30,526 bases of DNA. Source: a virus. The notes below the pieces were generated by a model. That model searched no databases. It saw only the letters and a program-made list of their open reading frames with translations, and was not told the origin of the DNA. The stretch is from positions 1-30,526 of IMG/VR virus record IMGVR_UViG_3300050821_008453; one strand, 5' to 3'. This document shows, piece by piece, positions 9,193 through 15,203 of this stretch. Every line of letters starts with the position of its first letter. The first letter of the stretch is position 1. Made by a program: the position numbers and the translations under genes.

Positions 9193-9416
9193 TTTTTTCT
9201 TTCCTTCGAATGTATTTTAAAGTCTTCTCTCATAAATTCAATCAACTCCTCAAAGGCCTTCTCAGTAAGTTTTATGTGCACCATTAGATGGGTGGCGCTT
9301 GTGGTTAAAAAACACGCGGTTTCAGATGGCTTCATATCATTTTCAATGGCATAGTTTGTTATAATATCGAACAATTCTATATATTTTTTTCTATTATTCA
9401 TATTCCCTTTAGTCAT
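9189..9416 (-). CDS. small hypothetical helical protein
   Basis: 75 residues, alpha-helical and charged, no membrane segment. Start overlaps the end of the upstream gene by 8 bases. It contains 'YIELFDIITNYAIENDMKPS' and 'LTEKAFEELIEFMREDFKIH'. The stop overlaps the next start (ATGA). The tight coupling supports translation. Function unknown. Confidence 0.55.
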   Translation of the reverse strand: MTKGNMNNRKKYIELFDIITNYAIENDMKPSETACFLTTSATHLMVHIKLTEKAFEELIEFMREDFKIHSKERKK

Positions 9417-9552
9417 AGTCAGGGGCGTTTATTTTTGCTATCTGGTCTTGTAGCTTTTCGATTTCCTTTTCGCATAGGGCTATCCTTTTCATTAGTACTA
9501 GGAGCAAGTTTTCGCTTCCTGGTGGTGGCTTGGGGTCGGTTTCTTCGGTCAT
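9409..9552 (-). CDS. 47-residue coiled-coil protein
   Basis: The longest frame starts at 9603, inside the upstream gene. The ATG at 9552, just after the upstream stop (9555-9557), is the more sensible start and gives MTEETDPKPPPGSENLL…, a Pro-rich head followed by a heptad-like helix (LMKRIALCEKEIEKLQDQIA). It overlaps the next gene by 8 bases. Probably part of the same polycistron. Function unknown. Confidence 0.5.
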   Translation of the reverse strand: MTEETDPKPPPGSENLLLVLMKRIALCEKEIEKLQDQIAKINAPDYD

Positions 9553-9554
9553 AT

Positions 9555-9794
9555 CTATTCCATAACTATAAATGAGCCATCTTCGGGTTGTGTAATTATA
9601 CAACCATCGATCATGACCTGTTCCTGTTTTTTTCTCTTACATATAGTGATATTACTCTTGTTGTAGATTCCATTCTTAAGATGAAGGGTATGTTGTGTCT
9701 CGTTTTCTTCCACAATTGTAATATGTATCGGCGGAAAACCTTCTTGTATCGCTTCTTTGATGAGATTTCTGATCCATTTTTTTATAAATTTCAT
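9555..9794 (-). CDS. small hypothetical protein
   Basis: 79 residues from the ATG at 9794, supported by AAGGAAG and by a 4-base ATGA overlap with the DUF551 gene. The first ~20 residues form a basic amphipathic helix (MKFIKKWIRNLIKEAIQEGF). The rest looks beta-rich ('IHITIVEENETQHTLHLKNG', then 'QVMIDGCIITQPEDG'). No family recognised. Confidence 0.55.
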   Translation of the reverse strand: MKFIKKWIRNLIKEAIQEGFPPIHITIVEENETQHTLHLKNGIYNKSNITICKRKKQEQVMIDGCIITQPEDGSFIVME

Positions 9795-10024
9795 TTTTCT
9801 TCCTTTGGCGGTTCTGGAAGCGGCATCCAATGCGTTGGGGCGAATCTAGCATAATGACTATCATTAGGATAGGTATCGTTTTGTATATGCCAATCATTGA
9901 TGTCGTCGAAATATCTTGCTACAAAACAAGGACCAAGGTCTTTAAACTCTTGTGAGGAGTCAAAAACAAGTACACAGTCGCTTGTGTCAGGCGTTCGATT
10001 TTTGAGACTTATCCACTCACTCAT
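9791..10024 (-). CDS. DUF551-family protein
   Basis: 77 residues. It begins 'MSEWISLKNRTPD…CVLVFDS' and ends 'THWMPLPEPPKEE'. These are the two hallmark blocks of DUF551 proteins, short proteins frequent in phages and prophages: W-I-S near the start, P then V-L-V, and the terminal T-H-W-M-P-L-P. Middle Trp and Tyr residues (ARYFDDINDWHI) also fit. Biochemical role unknown in the family. Coupled by 8 bases to the upstream gene and 4 to the downstream one. Confidence 0.8.
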   Translation of the reverse strand: MSEWISLKNRTPDTSDCVLVFDSSQEFKDLGPCFVARYFDDINDWHIQNDTYPNDSHYARFAPTHWMPLPEPPKEEK

Positions 10025-10283
10025 CTTTCGCCATGAGGTTTATGTTTCTGAGTATTTGTTCTGTAACGACGAAGCAAATTCCGTCACAATATTCCTGTGG
10101 CTCTTTATCTGTCGTGTCTTCGTATGCGTAGGACATTATAGAACAAAAAACATGTATGACAGCATTGTAAGCACATTCGTGATTATGTCCGTCTAATGTT
10201 TCGCTGATTTGTCGATTCAATTCACTATAGAGTTGATGAAATTCTTCGCCAATCTCATCATGTTTTTTTGTAATGATTTTCAT
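10017..10283 (-). CDS. small hypothetical helical protein, Cys-containing
   Basis: 88 residues from the ATG at 10283, chosen because GAGGAG sits 5 bases upstream; a TTG four codons earlier would put that site inside the gene. Mostly helical, with scattered His and Cys (GHNHECAYNAVIHVF…EYCDGICFV). The pattern resembles the Cys/His-bearing helical domain of the 202-residue product at 11193-11801 ('VCVHECLKWAY'), so a distant relationship is possible. Function unknown. Confidence 0.55.
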   Translation of the reverse strand: MKIITKKHDEIGEEFHQLYSELNRQISETLDGHNHECAYNAVIHVFCSIMSYAYEDTTDKEPQEYCDGICFVVTEQILRNINLMAKDE

Positions 10284-10346
10284 TTTTCTCCTCAACGTCT
10301 GATAACGTCTGTTCTGTATGGTTAAATAATTTCTATTCCGAATCCC

Positions 10347-10784
10347 TCACACATCATTGTCCAACACTTTTTCGTTTTCTTGAATCTGCTTATATAGCTC
10401 CTCGATCGCCCACTTCATTTTTCTGTAAATACCCTCCTGTGTCTGCTCTCCCATGACATAAGGGTTTGATCCTAGGTCCACAGATTTTACGTGTTCGGAG
10501 TCGGAAGTAAGTGAAATTAAGTTCCCACAGATGAGGGCACACACATATTTAACTTCGTTGGGTGGTGGAGTTTGATTTTTTGAGGCAGTTGTCATGAGGT
10601 AATCTACTAAAATGCCAGCTGCTCCAAGCATGGTTACGAGTAATAATATCCTATCCTCTTCCTTTGGAACCTTTCTTGCTATCTTATTTACAAATTGGTC
10701 ATATTCCCTATCCTTTGGCTTGGGCTGATCGCTTCCATAATGCTTACGCGGGCTATCACTAGGTTTCTTGTCTTTCCATTCCAT
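10347..10784 (-). CDS. hypothetical protein with a hydrophobic helix
   Basis: 145 residues from the ATG at 10784, which overlaps the upstream stop by one base (TGATG) and has GAGGAG upstream. The N-terminal 35 residues are Lys/Asp/Pro-rich and probably disordered. A hydrophobic helix at about 45-65 (RILLLVTMLGAAGILVDYLM) could be membrane-associated or buried. The C-terminal third is helical and charged. A 60-base gap with a tandem AACGTCTG pair (10298-10315) separates it from the next gene. No family recognised. Confidence 0.55.
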   Translation of the reverse strand: MEWKDKKPSDSPRKHYGSDQPKPKDREYDQFVNKIARKVPKEEDRILLLVTMLGAAGILVDYLMTTASKNQTPPPNEVKYVCALICGNLISLTSDSEHVKSVDLGSNPYVMGEQTQEGIYRKMKWAIEELYKQIQENEKVLDNDV

Positions 10785-11005
10785 CACTTAAGCTCCTCAG
10801 GAATATTTTTCCCATATGTCCTATCCAACAATACCTTGTAGAGGCCATCTAGTCTGTGATGCGTGTATCTCATCTCCTGTTTAAATTCCTTCTGCTCTTG
10901 TTTTAGCACTTCAAGCTCTTTGTGAACGTCCTTAAGCATGAATTTGAGCATTCCATACATAGACGCGATAATGGTTACCACTCCCGCTATAAATTCGATT
11001 GTCAT
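10784..11005 (-). CDS. small membrane-anchored coiled-coil protein
   Basis: 73 residues: one N-terminal transmembrane helix (about 3-22, IEFIAGVVTIIASMYGMLKF), then a long charged coiled coil (KDVHKELEVLKQEQKEFKQE) and a basic tail. Same architecture as the KDFHGRL family next to it at 11002, but the motif is replaced by 'RYTHHRLDGL'. Start overlaps the upstream stop by four bases (ATGA). Likely membrane-bound and oligomeric; role unknown. Confidence 0.65.
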   Translation of the reverse strand: MTIEFIAGVVTIIASMYGMLKFMLKDVHKELEVLKQEQKEFKQEMRYTHHRLDGLYKVLLDRTYGKNIPEELK

Positions 11006-11178
11006 TTCTTATTCCTCTCCTCAATAGCGCACAAGCGCCCATGAAAGTCTTTCATCTCGTCTTGAATAGCTTTCAAAAAGCTGGTGATTTTATTGTCTTG
11101 GTGACAATATAGAATGATTACAGTTGTTAGATTTGTGGCAACAACCATCAAAACTGTGAGTACTTGAGCCCAGTCCAT
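11002..11178 (-). CDS. small membrane-anchored coiled-coil protein ('KDFHGRL' family, copy 2)
   Basis: 58 residues: MDWAQVLTVLMVVATNLTTV (transmembrane), then 'YCHQDNK' and a coiled coil ending DEMKDFHGRLCAIEERNKK. The N- and C-terminal parts are nearly identical to the product at 28615-28824, including a 50-base run of identical DNA (11006-11055 = 28619-28668) and a 27-base run (11116-11142 = 28762-28788). The start is preceded by GGAGAG. It overlaps the following gene by four bases. The two copies probably arose by recent duplication or exchange within this phage lineage. Confidence 0.7.
   Translation of the reverse strand: MDWAQVLTVLMVVATNLTTVIILYCHQDNKITSFLKAIQDEMKDFHGRLCAIEERNKK
11006..11055. 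repeat. dispersed 50-bp direct repeat, copy A
   Basis: Identical base for base to 28619-28668. Encodes the C-terminal KDFHGRLCAIEERNKK part of two paralogous membrane coiled-coil genes. A second identical block (11116-11142 and 28762-28788) encodes part of the transmembrane helix. Confidence 0.85.
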
Positions 11179-11192
11179 TATTTCTCTCCTTG

Positions 11193-11801
11193 CTATTTAA
11201 ACTTCCAATTCTGTTGAGGCCTTTTATCTGGCATGTCATCTTCAATAAAATGCCTATGGTGTTCGTCGTGTTCTTCGCATGTTGTCACTTCTCTACCTTG
11301 TAAAATCGAGTCGTAAAACTCTGCCATCTCGTAACAGAATTCAGCATATTTTAGATAATGTCTACATTCCTTTGAACTTTCATACGCCCATTTAAGGCAC
11401 TCATGGACGCATACTAAGCATAATCCCACAAGCCTTGCGCGGTTATCTGCGTTACCGATTGTAACGATTAACGAATTTATCGCTATCTCAACCATGGTTC
11501 TTTCTTCCGGGACGCTGATATATGCTGTTTTTTCTTGGGCATCCTTTAAAGATCTATCTCCCGCTTTCTTAAAAAAGTCTCTCTGCCTGGTGAATTCTCG
11601 AATATACTCGTCTGTAAGCTCGATGACATAGCATTCTCTTTCTTCATTATCTTCATCGGCTATAAGATAGTTGTAACCCGCGAAGATCATGAAAAAGATA
11701 AGATAGCGGATGATGCTTGGTTTCGTTTTGATAATCATGCTCTCAAAGAGGTACATTATAGAAAACAGCATTAAAGAATAGATGAGAGGTTCGAAGTTCA
11801 T
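11193..11801 (-). CDS. membrane protein with Cys/His-bearing helical domain
   Basis: 202 residues from the ATG at 11801, 7 bases after GAGGG; longer in-frame starts reach into the upstream gene. Two transmembrane helices (about 3-20 and 30-46) are followed by a soluble helical domain of about 155 residues with several Cys and His (CVHECLKWAYESSKECRHYL, then TTCEEHDEHHRHF). The His cluster near the end could bind metal, but that is a guess. It belongs to the long minus-strand operon, 10 bases after the preceding stop. No family recognised. Confidence 0.6.
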   Translation of the reverse strand: MNFEPLIYSLMLFSIMYLFESMIIKTKPSIIRYLIFFMIFAGYNYLIADEDNEERECYVIELTDEYIREFTRQRDFFKKAGDRSLKDAQEKTAYISVPEERTMVEIAINSLIVTIGNADNRARLVGLCLVCVHECLKWAYESSKECRHYLKYAEFCYEMAEFYDSILQGREVTTCEEHDEHHRHFIEDDMPDKRPQQNWKFK

Positions 11802-11811
11802 AAAACTACCC

Positions 11812-12315
11812 TCACTGCTGTCTATGCTGTTTAATGTCAGCTGCAATTATTTGCTTAGCTAGGGATATACATTCCTTTGTGACATATTCCATATTCCGGT
11901 ATTCGTCTTTCCAGGGAGATGGAAGTTTAGGAAATTGATCTTGAAATTCTTGCATAAGAGAGTCCTTTATCTTTGTCATTGATGGGACTATATCTCCGAA
12001 ATGGGCGCAATCAAATCCTATCTGATGGATATCTCCATTAAAGCTGTTATAGGTTATACCTCCATGCACTTCCAGATCATTAACACAATCTTCTTTGCCA
12101 AAATATGGGTGATCTTTAGGGATAAAAACGTATCCGCATAAATGACCGCCAAATATATGATTTTTTTCTATACACGGTTCTTGAATCGCTTGCCGAATGA
12201 TTTTACATTCAATCCCATTATGTGAGAATTCTACTAAATCGGGTTCGTTAACCCATTCACCATCGCCCCACCACTCAGCTTTTTTTTCTGCAGTATATAT
12301 ATATTGTAATTCCAT
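11812..12315 (-). CDS. conserved phage hypothetical protein
   Basis: 167 residues from the ATG at 12315, overlapping the upstream stop by one base. It has well-spaced conserved-looking blocks: 'GGHLCGYVFIPKDHPYFGK', 'LEVHGGITY', 'IGFDCAHFGD' and, near the end, 'YRNMEYVTKECISLAKQI'. The pattern H-G-G-I-T-Y … G-F-D-C-A-H-x-G-D suggests a small folded domain kept across phages and plasmids. I recognise the type but know no function. The His, Cys and Asp in the central block are candidate metal ligands. Confidence 0.65.
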   Translation of the reverse strand: MELQYIYTAEKKAEWWGDGEWVNEPDLVEFSHNGIECKIIRQAIQEPCIEKNHIFGGHLCGYVFIPKDHPYFGKEDCVNDLEVHGGITYNSFNGDIHQIGFDCAHFGDIVPSMTKIKDSLMQEFQDQFPKLPSPWKDEYRNMEYVTKECISLAKQIIAADIKQHRQQ

Positions 12316-12971
12316 CACAAAATCACTCTTACAGGCTTGTTTACAGGGTTATATTCCTCATTCACGATGCTAGCGTTAACGCATTTAGTCGTTACCAAAT
12401 CTATCATCTTTCCCCCATGCTCGTGGATATGGCCGCAGACATGCAAACGTGGTTTCACTCTATCCAAGACATGTTTTCTTAGATATGGACAGCCACAGGA
12501 TAGCGATAGTTTTGGTTTTCTGCCAATCTTGTTATATCTATCTGCGACGGTATCAAAAATACCGTACATTGGGCTGTGGGTCACAACAATGTCAATATCA
12601 TTAGGAATAAGCGACCACTTCTCGTTGAGCTCTTGCTCTGTCTTCAGCATAAACGCCGTACAGTGAGGGTTAACGCCCTCAAACCACTTTGTCCACGGGC
12701 TTCCCCATATCTTGAGGCCTTCGAATTCTATGCCGTCATCGCAAAGGTATTCAGCATCAGCTATACCGACATTTTCGCGCTGTAGAAGGCCGTCATGATT
12801 GCCAGCGACAATAACCTTGATTTTGTAGTTTTGCTTTAATAGCCAACGCCCAAAGAGGTCATATTGTGTTTCGGTGTTATTCGTCGTCAAGTCCCCTGCC
12901 ACAATAAGCAGATCTCCGCCTTCTAGTTCGGGATATTCTCCATGTGTGTCCGCTATGCAGTCTATAATCAT
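12315..12971 (-). CDS. calcineurin-like metallophosphoesterase
   Basis: 218 residues with the complete binuclear-metal signature: 'IADTHG' (D-x-H, about residues 7-9), 'VAGDLT' (G-D, about 25-27), 'VAGNHDG' (G-N-H-D, about 56-60), 'VVTHSPMYG' (His about 130) and 'VCGHIHEHG' (G-H-x-H, about 178-182). These are the ligands for two metal ions in calcineurin-like phosphoesterases; the domain order resembles the MPPED-like subgroup. It would hydrolyse a phosphodiester or phosphomonoester in the cytoplasm; the substrate cannot be read from sequence. The flanking genes overlap by 1-4 bases, so it is translated within the operon. Confidence 0.9.
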   Translation of the reverse strand: MIIDCIADTHGEYPELEGGDLLIVAGDLTTNNTETQYDLFGRWLLKQNYKIKVIVAGNHDGLLQRENVGIADAEYLCDDGIEFEGLKIWGSPWTKWFEGVNPHCTAFMLKTEQELNEKWSLIPNDIDIVVTHSPMYGIFDTVADRYNKIGRKPKLSLSCGCPYLRKHVLDRVKPRLHVCGHIHEHGGKMIDLVTTKCVNASIVNEEYNPVNKPVRVIL

Positions 12972-13159
12972 TTCATCTGCTCGAAAAACTGTTCCTGTGT
13001 CATCCCGAAAATCCTAAAGTAGAAGGCATCGTGGGCCTGCTTATTCCATATCCTGAAACATGTTTTCTCAGCTTCTTCTTTTGTGAGATGATATTTCCTC
13101 ATGAGATAAGCAGGAGTGATTTTAACTTCTTTGGTTATTTCCTCGAGTCTAGCTGTCAT
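12968..13159 (-). CDS. small helical protein, possible DNA-binding
   Basis: 63 residues with an excellent ribosome site (AGGAGG, 5 bases before ATG). 'EVKITPAYLMRKYHLTKEEA' has the length and residue spacing of a helix-turn-helix, but the following segment ('HDAFYFRIFGMTQEQFFEQM') is aromatic-rich and unusual. Overlaps the phosphoesterase start by four bases (ATGA). It could be a regulator or a partner of the neighbouring partition genes. Assignment uncertain. Confidence 0.55.
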   Translation of the reverse strand: MTARLEEITKEVKITPAYLMRKYHLTKEEAEKTCFRIWNKQAHDAFYFRIFGMTQEQFFEQMK

Positions 13160-13168
13160 TACGTCCTC

Positions 13169-13420
13169 CTAATAGTCTTGCTTGATCTGTTTAATCTTTT
13201 CGTGGATCACTTGCGATATCCACCCCGTTTTAGACATCCCGTAGGTGGTTTTTTCTAAAACTTCGTCAATTTCATTCATCAACTTTACTGGAATTCTTAA
13301 AGGAAATACAACAAATTTTTTCGCTTCTTTTCTTTTGTCACTTGCCACTTCGCCGCCTTTTGCTATTATAGCGTAGGTGTCAGAGGGTTTTTTCTTTGCG
13401 ACGGCTGTTTTTATAACCAT
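13169..13420 (-). CDS. ribbon-helix-helix DNA-binding protein, putative ParA partner
   Basis: 83 residues. A flexible basic N-terminus (MVIKTAVAKKKPSD) is followed by 'KFVVFPLRIPVKLMNEIDEV' and 'KTGWISQVIHEKIKQI'. This is a strand then two helices, the ribbon-helix-helix plan of ParG/Arc/CopG-type proteins, with the N-terminal tail seen in ParG-like centromere-binding proteins. It lies 57 bases downstream of a ParA ATPase gene, the usual order of type Ib partition cassettes. I infer that it binds a centromere near parA and stimulates ParA. A 15-bp palindrome lies between the two genes. An antitoxin is the alternative, but no toxin gene follows. Confidence 0.7.
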   Translation of the reverse strand: MVIKTAVAKKKPSDTYAIIAKGGEVASDKRKEAKKFVVFPLRIPVKLMNEIDEVLEKTTYGMSKTGWISQVIHEKIKQIKQDY

Positions 13421-13450
13421 AAGATTGATCCTTATTTATCTATCATTTTC

Positions 13451-13465
13451 ATATCATAATGATAT
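13451..13465. promoter_or_regulatory. palindrome between parA and its ribbon-helix-helix partner
   Basis: ATATCAT-A-ATGATAT is a perfect 7-bp-arm inverted repeat in a very AT-rich spacer, with another TATCAT copy just upstream (13441-13446). Its position makes it a candidate operator or centromere site for the ribbon-helix-helix protein. Confidence 0.4.
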
Positions 13466-13477
13466 ATTTTTGGCATA

Positions 13478-14128
13478 TTATTTATATATATATTTGTACA
13501 CTGCTTTTATTTCATCAGAGGCTTTCACGTCCGCCGATCTTTTGTCTAGTTCAACAACTCCAAGGCCGAGAGAAGCGGCGTTGGCAAAGGCTTTTCTATG
13601 CCCCACGGTTGTGGGGATGCACTCAAATCGATTTGAAAGAAACTCGGCGGCATCGTCATTGTCATTGCCTTTACTATCTGCTTGATTAAGCAGAGTGTAT
13701 ACTTTCATGTCTGGATTGATGACTTGCATTTCATCCACTAATGATCTTAGATCTCCTAATGTCCATATATCCAAAGATCGCGGCCTAAAAGGAACAAGGA
13801 AGACATCAGCGATACTCATTGCAGAACGCTGAGAGGTAGTATCTCTTCCCCCCACATCAATGATGACGTCATCATAATCATGACTCACTCGCTTGACAGT
13901 GGCGTGTAGATTCTTTCCTGATAGTTCTATTGTTGGAAATTCTGTTGGTGTAACTTTTTCCTCGCGCTGTGACGACCATTGTGTAGCTGACTTCTGTTCA
14001 TCTGCGTCTATAAGTAGCACCCTTCCCTCGCTACACGATCTCATTACAGCTAGGTTGGTGGCGATCGTCGTCTTTCCACTTCCGCCCTTGATTCCTCCTA
14101 CTACTAGTATCATATCAATTTGCCTCAT
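13478..14128 (-). CDS. parA: ParA-family partition ATPase
   Basis: 216 residues. The deviant Walker A motif 'GGIKGGSGKTTIATNLA' (K-G-G-x-x-G-K-T, about residues 11-19) marks the ParA/MinD family. 'VLLIDADEQKSATQWSSQR' is the A' motif, 'DDVIIDVGGRD' is Walker B, and 'VPFRPRSLDIWT' with 'TLLNQAD' complete the fold. The short length, with no N-terminal DNA-binding domain, fits type Ib ParA proteins. An internal ATG at 14113 follows GAGG by 9 bases and could be the true start. ParA ATPases move or anchor low-copy replicons on the nucleoid. With the downstream ribbon-helix-helix gene this forms a partition cassette, and it heads the minus-strand operon. Confidence 0.92.
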   Translation of the reverse strand: MRQIDMILVVGGIKGGSGKTTIATNLAVMRSCSEGRVLLIDADEQKSATQWSSQREEKVTPTEFPTIELSGKNLHATVKRVSHDYDDVIIDVGGRDTTSQRSAMSIADVFLVPFRPRSLDIWTLGDLRSLVDEMQVINPDMKVYTLLNQADSKGNDNDDAAEFLSNRFECIPTTVGHRKAFANAASLGLGVVELDKRSADVKASDEIKAVYKYIYK

Positions 14129-14156
14129 TTTTGGTGTATTTCTGATATCGCTTTTG

Positions 14157-14200
14157 TGTCATTGTGACATCATTTTGGTATAATTGTGACACATATTATA
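14157..14200 (-). promoter_or_regulatory. parA promoter region with TTGTGACA repeats
   Basis: On the minus strand a perfect TATAAT lies at 14200-14195, with a weak TTGCTT 15 bases upstream. Just downstream are two direct copies of ATTGTGACA on the plus strand (14161-14169 and 14183-14191, 22 bp apart); the first is part of an inverted repeat TGTCA-TTG-TGACA (14157-14169). This placement over the transcription start fits autorepression by a partition protein or an XRE regulator. Confidence 0.5.
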
Positions 14201-14233
14201 TACCTCCCGAAAACAAAGCAAGGACAATCGAAC

Positions 14234-14272
14234 TTGATAAATTTAAATTTAAAGTATAGACTATGAGTAAAG
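14234..14272 (+). promoter_or_regulatory. candidate plus-strand promoter with GACT-N3-AGT operator
   Basis: TTGATA (14234-14239) is followed by an AT-rich spacer and TATAGACT; no spacing is ideal. The sequence TAGACTATGAGTAA around 14257-14270 is the reverse complement of CTCATAGTCTA at the promoter upstream of 21490, so both may bind one regulator. It would drive the three small genes at 14290-14801. Confidence 0.4.
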
Positions 14273-14289
14273 TAACACTACGAGGGAAT

Positions 14290-14442
14290 ATGCCATTATC
14301 CAAGGGCAAAAGCAAAAAAATCATCAGTAAAAATATCTCAGAAATGCGCCATTCGGGTCATCCAGAGAAACAAAGTGTCGCGGCGGCTCTCACTATGGCC
14401 AGAAGATCAGGAGCCAAGATACCAAAGAAAGGAAAAAGATAA
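14290..14442 (+). CDS. small basic conserved protein (MPL-K-G type)
   Basis: 50 residues from the ATG at 14290, preceded by GAGGG; an ATG at 14263 would add nine residues but has no ribosome site. The product begins MPLSKGKSKKIISKNISEMR and continues with G-H-P-E-K-Q-S-V-A-A-A-L. This is the pattern of a small family found in phages and bacteria (MPLKKGxSxKxISxNI…G…QAVAIAL). The family's role is unknown to me. It is strongly basic, which suggests nucleic-acid contact. Overlaps the next start by one base. Confidence 0.65.
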   Translation: MPLSKGKSKKIISKNISEMRHSGHPEKQSVAAALTMARRSGAKIPKKGKR

Positions 14443-14582
14443 TGGATAAGCAAATAAGAAAGCTTGAGAAAGTGGCTCAGAATGAAGTTAAGGGGCTGAA
14501 ATCACTTGAGAAGGCGGATAAGAAACGAGACAAATTTGTTGAAGCCGGGAAAAAAGTGATGAAAAAAAAAACAAGATCTTAA
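14442..14582 (+). CDS. 46-residue Lys-rich protein
   Basis: Begins at the TAATG junction with the previous gene. The product (MDKQIRKLEKVAQNEVKGLK…) is almost entirely a charged helix with many Lys and Glu, ending KKKTRS. It is short but coupled to a plausible gene and followed by another, so translation is likely. Such Lys-rich helices are common next to the MPL-K-G type proteins. Function unknown. Confidence 0.55.
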   Translation: MDKQIRKLEKVAQNEVKGLKSLEKADKKRDKFVEAGKKVMKKKTRS

Positions 14583-14606
14583 AAAGCTGGTTAGGAGATT
14601 GCCAAA

Positions 14607-14801
14607 ATGCATAGATTTATTACCATACCTGCATTTTTTATGCTCACTTGTTGTGCTGCTCTTATTCCTGTTGCAGAAGAGATAGGAGAAGAAATAGTGG
14701 CTGAGGCTCTCACTGAGAAGGTGAATGAAGTTCCTCGAGAAATTAAAACTACGATGCCGGCGTTTGTTCTTGTACCTATAGCTGCCGAGCACGCAAAATA
14801 A
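14607..14801 (+). CDS. small lipoprotein-like or membrane protein
   Basis: 64 residues. 'MHRFITIPAFFMLTCCAALI' is a short hydrophobic signal with L-T-C-C, which fits a lipobox loosely (L-x-x-C). The remaining 45 residues are acidic, then neutral. AGGAG lies about 10 bases before the ATG. It is the last gene before a strong terminator. It might be an outer-surface lipoprotein that blocks superinfection, a role known for some prophage lipoproteins; this is inference. Confidence 0.5.
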   Translation: MHRFITIPAFFMLTCCAALIPVAEEIGEEIVAEALTEKVNEVPREIKTTMPAFVLVPIAAEHAK

Positions 14802-14836
14802 CTTCCTTTGTTTACCATTTTTTTTTGGGGAAGGAC

Positions 14837-14872
14837 GCGAACACTCCTTAAAAAAGAGTGTTCGCTTTTTTT
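14837..14872 (+). terminator. intrinsic terminator
   Basis: A perfect 10-bp stem GCGAACACTC / GAGTGTTCGC (14837-14846 with 14856-14865), a 9-base loop, then seven T. It ends the plus-strand unit 14290-14801. The minus strand has no T run, so it works in one direction. The minus-strand XRE gene ends inside it. Confidence 0.9.
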
Positions 14873-15125
14873 ATAGTTCACAATTCTCCAAAAGGTCCCC
14901 CGCAGTACACTTGAGAGCCTTAGCGAGCTTACCAATATTCACCATAGAGATATTTCTTTCTCCTCTCTCTACAGAACTAATATAGGTCCAGTGCAAGTTA
15001 GCATCTCTTGCAAGACCAGTTTGCGAAATTTTAACCTCTTTTCTTCTTGCTCGTAGATTATTCCCGAACATCATTTGCATTTTTTCGTGTGCTTTGGATT
15101 CGGGATTTTTATTAAGTGAGCGCAT
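14871..15125 (-). CDS. XRE-family helix-turn-helix regulator
   Basis: 84 residues. 'FGNNLRARRKEVKISQTGLA' and 'RDANLHWTYISSVERGERNI' give the classic XRE pattern R-x-R-R-x-x-x-x-S-Q-x-x-L-A … Y-I-S-x-x-E-R-G-x-R, followed by 'MVNIGKLAKALKCTAGDLL'. The start has AAGGAGGAG 4 bases upstream. It lies downstream of bet on the same strand, and its stop lies inside the plus-strand terminator. Probable phage repressor or Cro-like regulator. Candidate operators are the TGACA/TGTCA inverted repeats at 14157-14191 and 16195-16240. Confidence 0.85.
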   Translation of the reverse strand: MRSLNKNPESKAHEKMQMMFGNNLRARRKEVKISQTGLARDANLHWTYISSVERGERNISMVNIGKLAKALKCTAGDLLENCEL

Positions 15126-15203
15126 TTCTCCTCCTTGTCTCTGGGGTGTTGAGTAATAAAATTCGAACAGTATTGAAAAATGAGAAAAAAAGCAAAAAGT
15201 ACG

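Noticed and set aside
10298-10315. tandem AACGTCTG copies as an iteron array
   Set aside because: Only two 8-base copies in a 60-base gap; too few to call an origin or operator.
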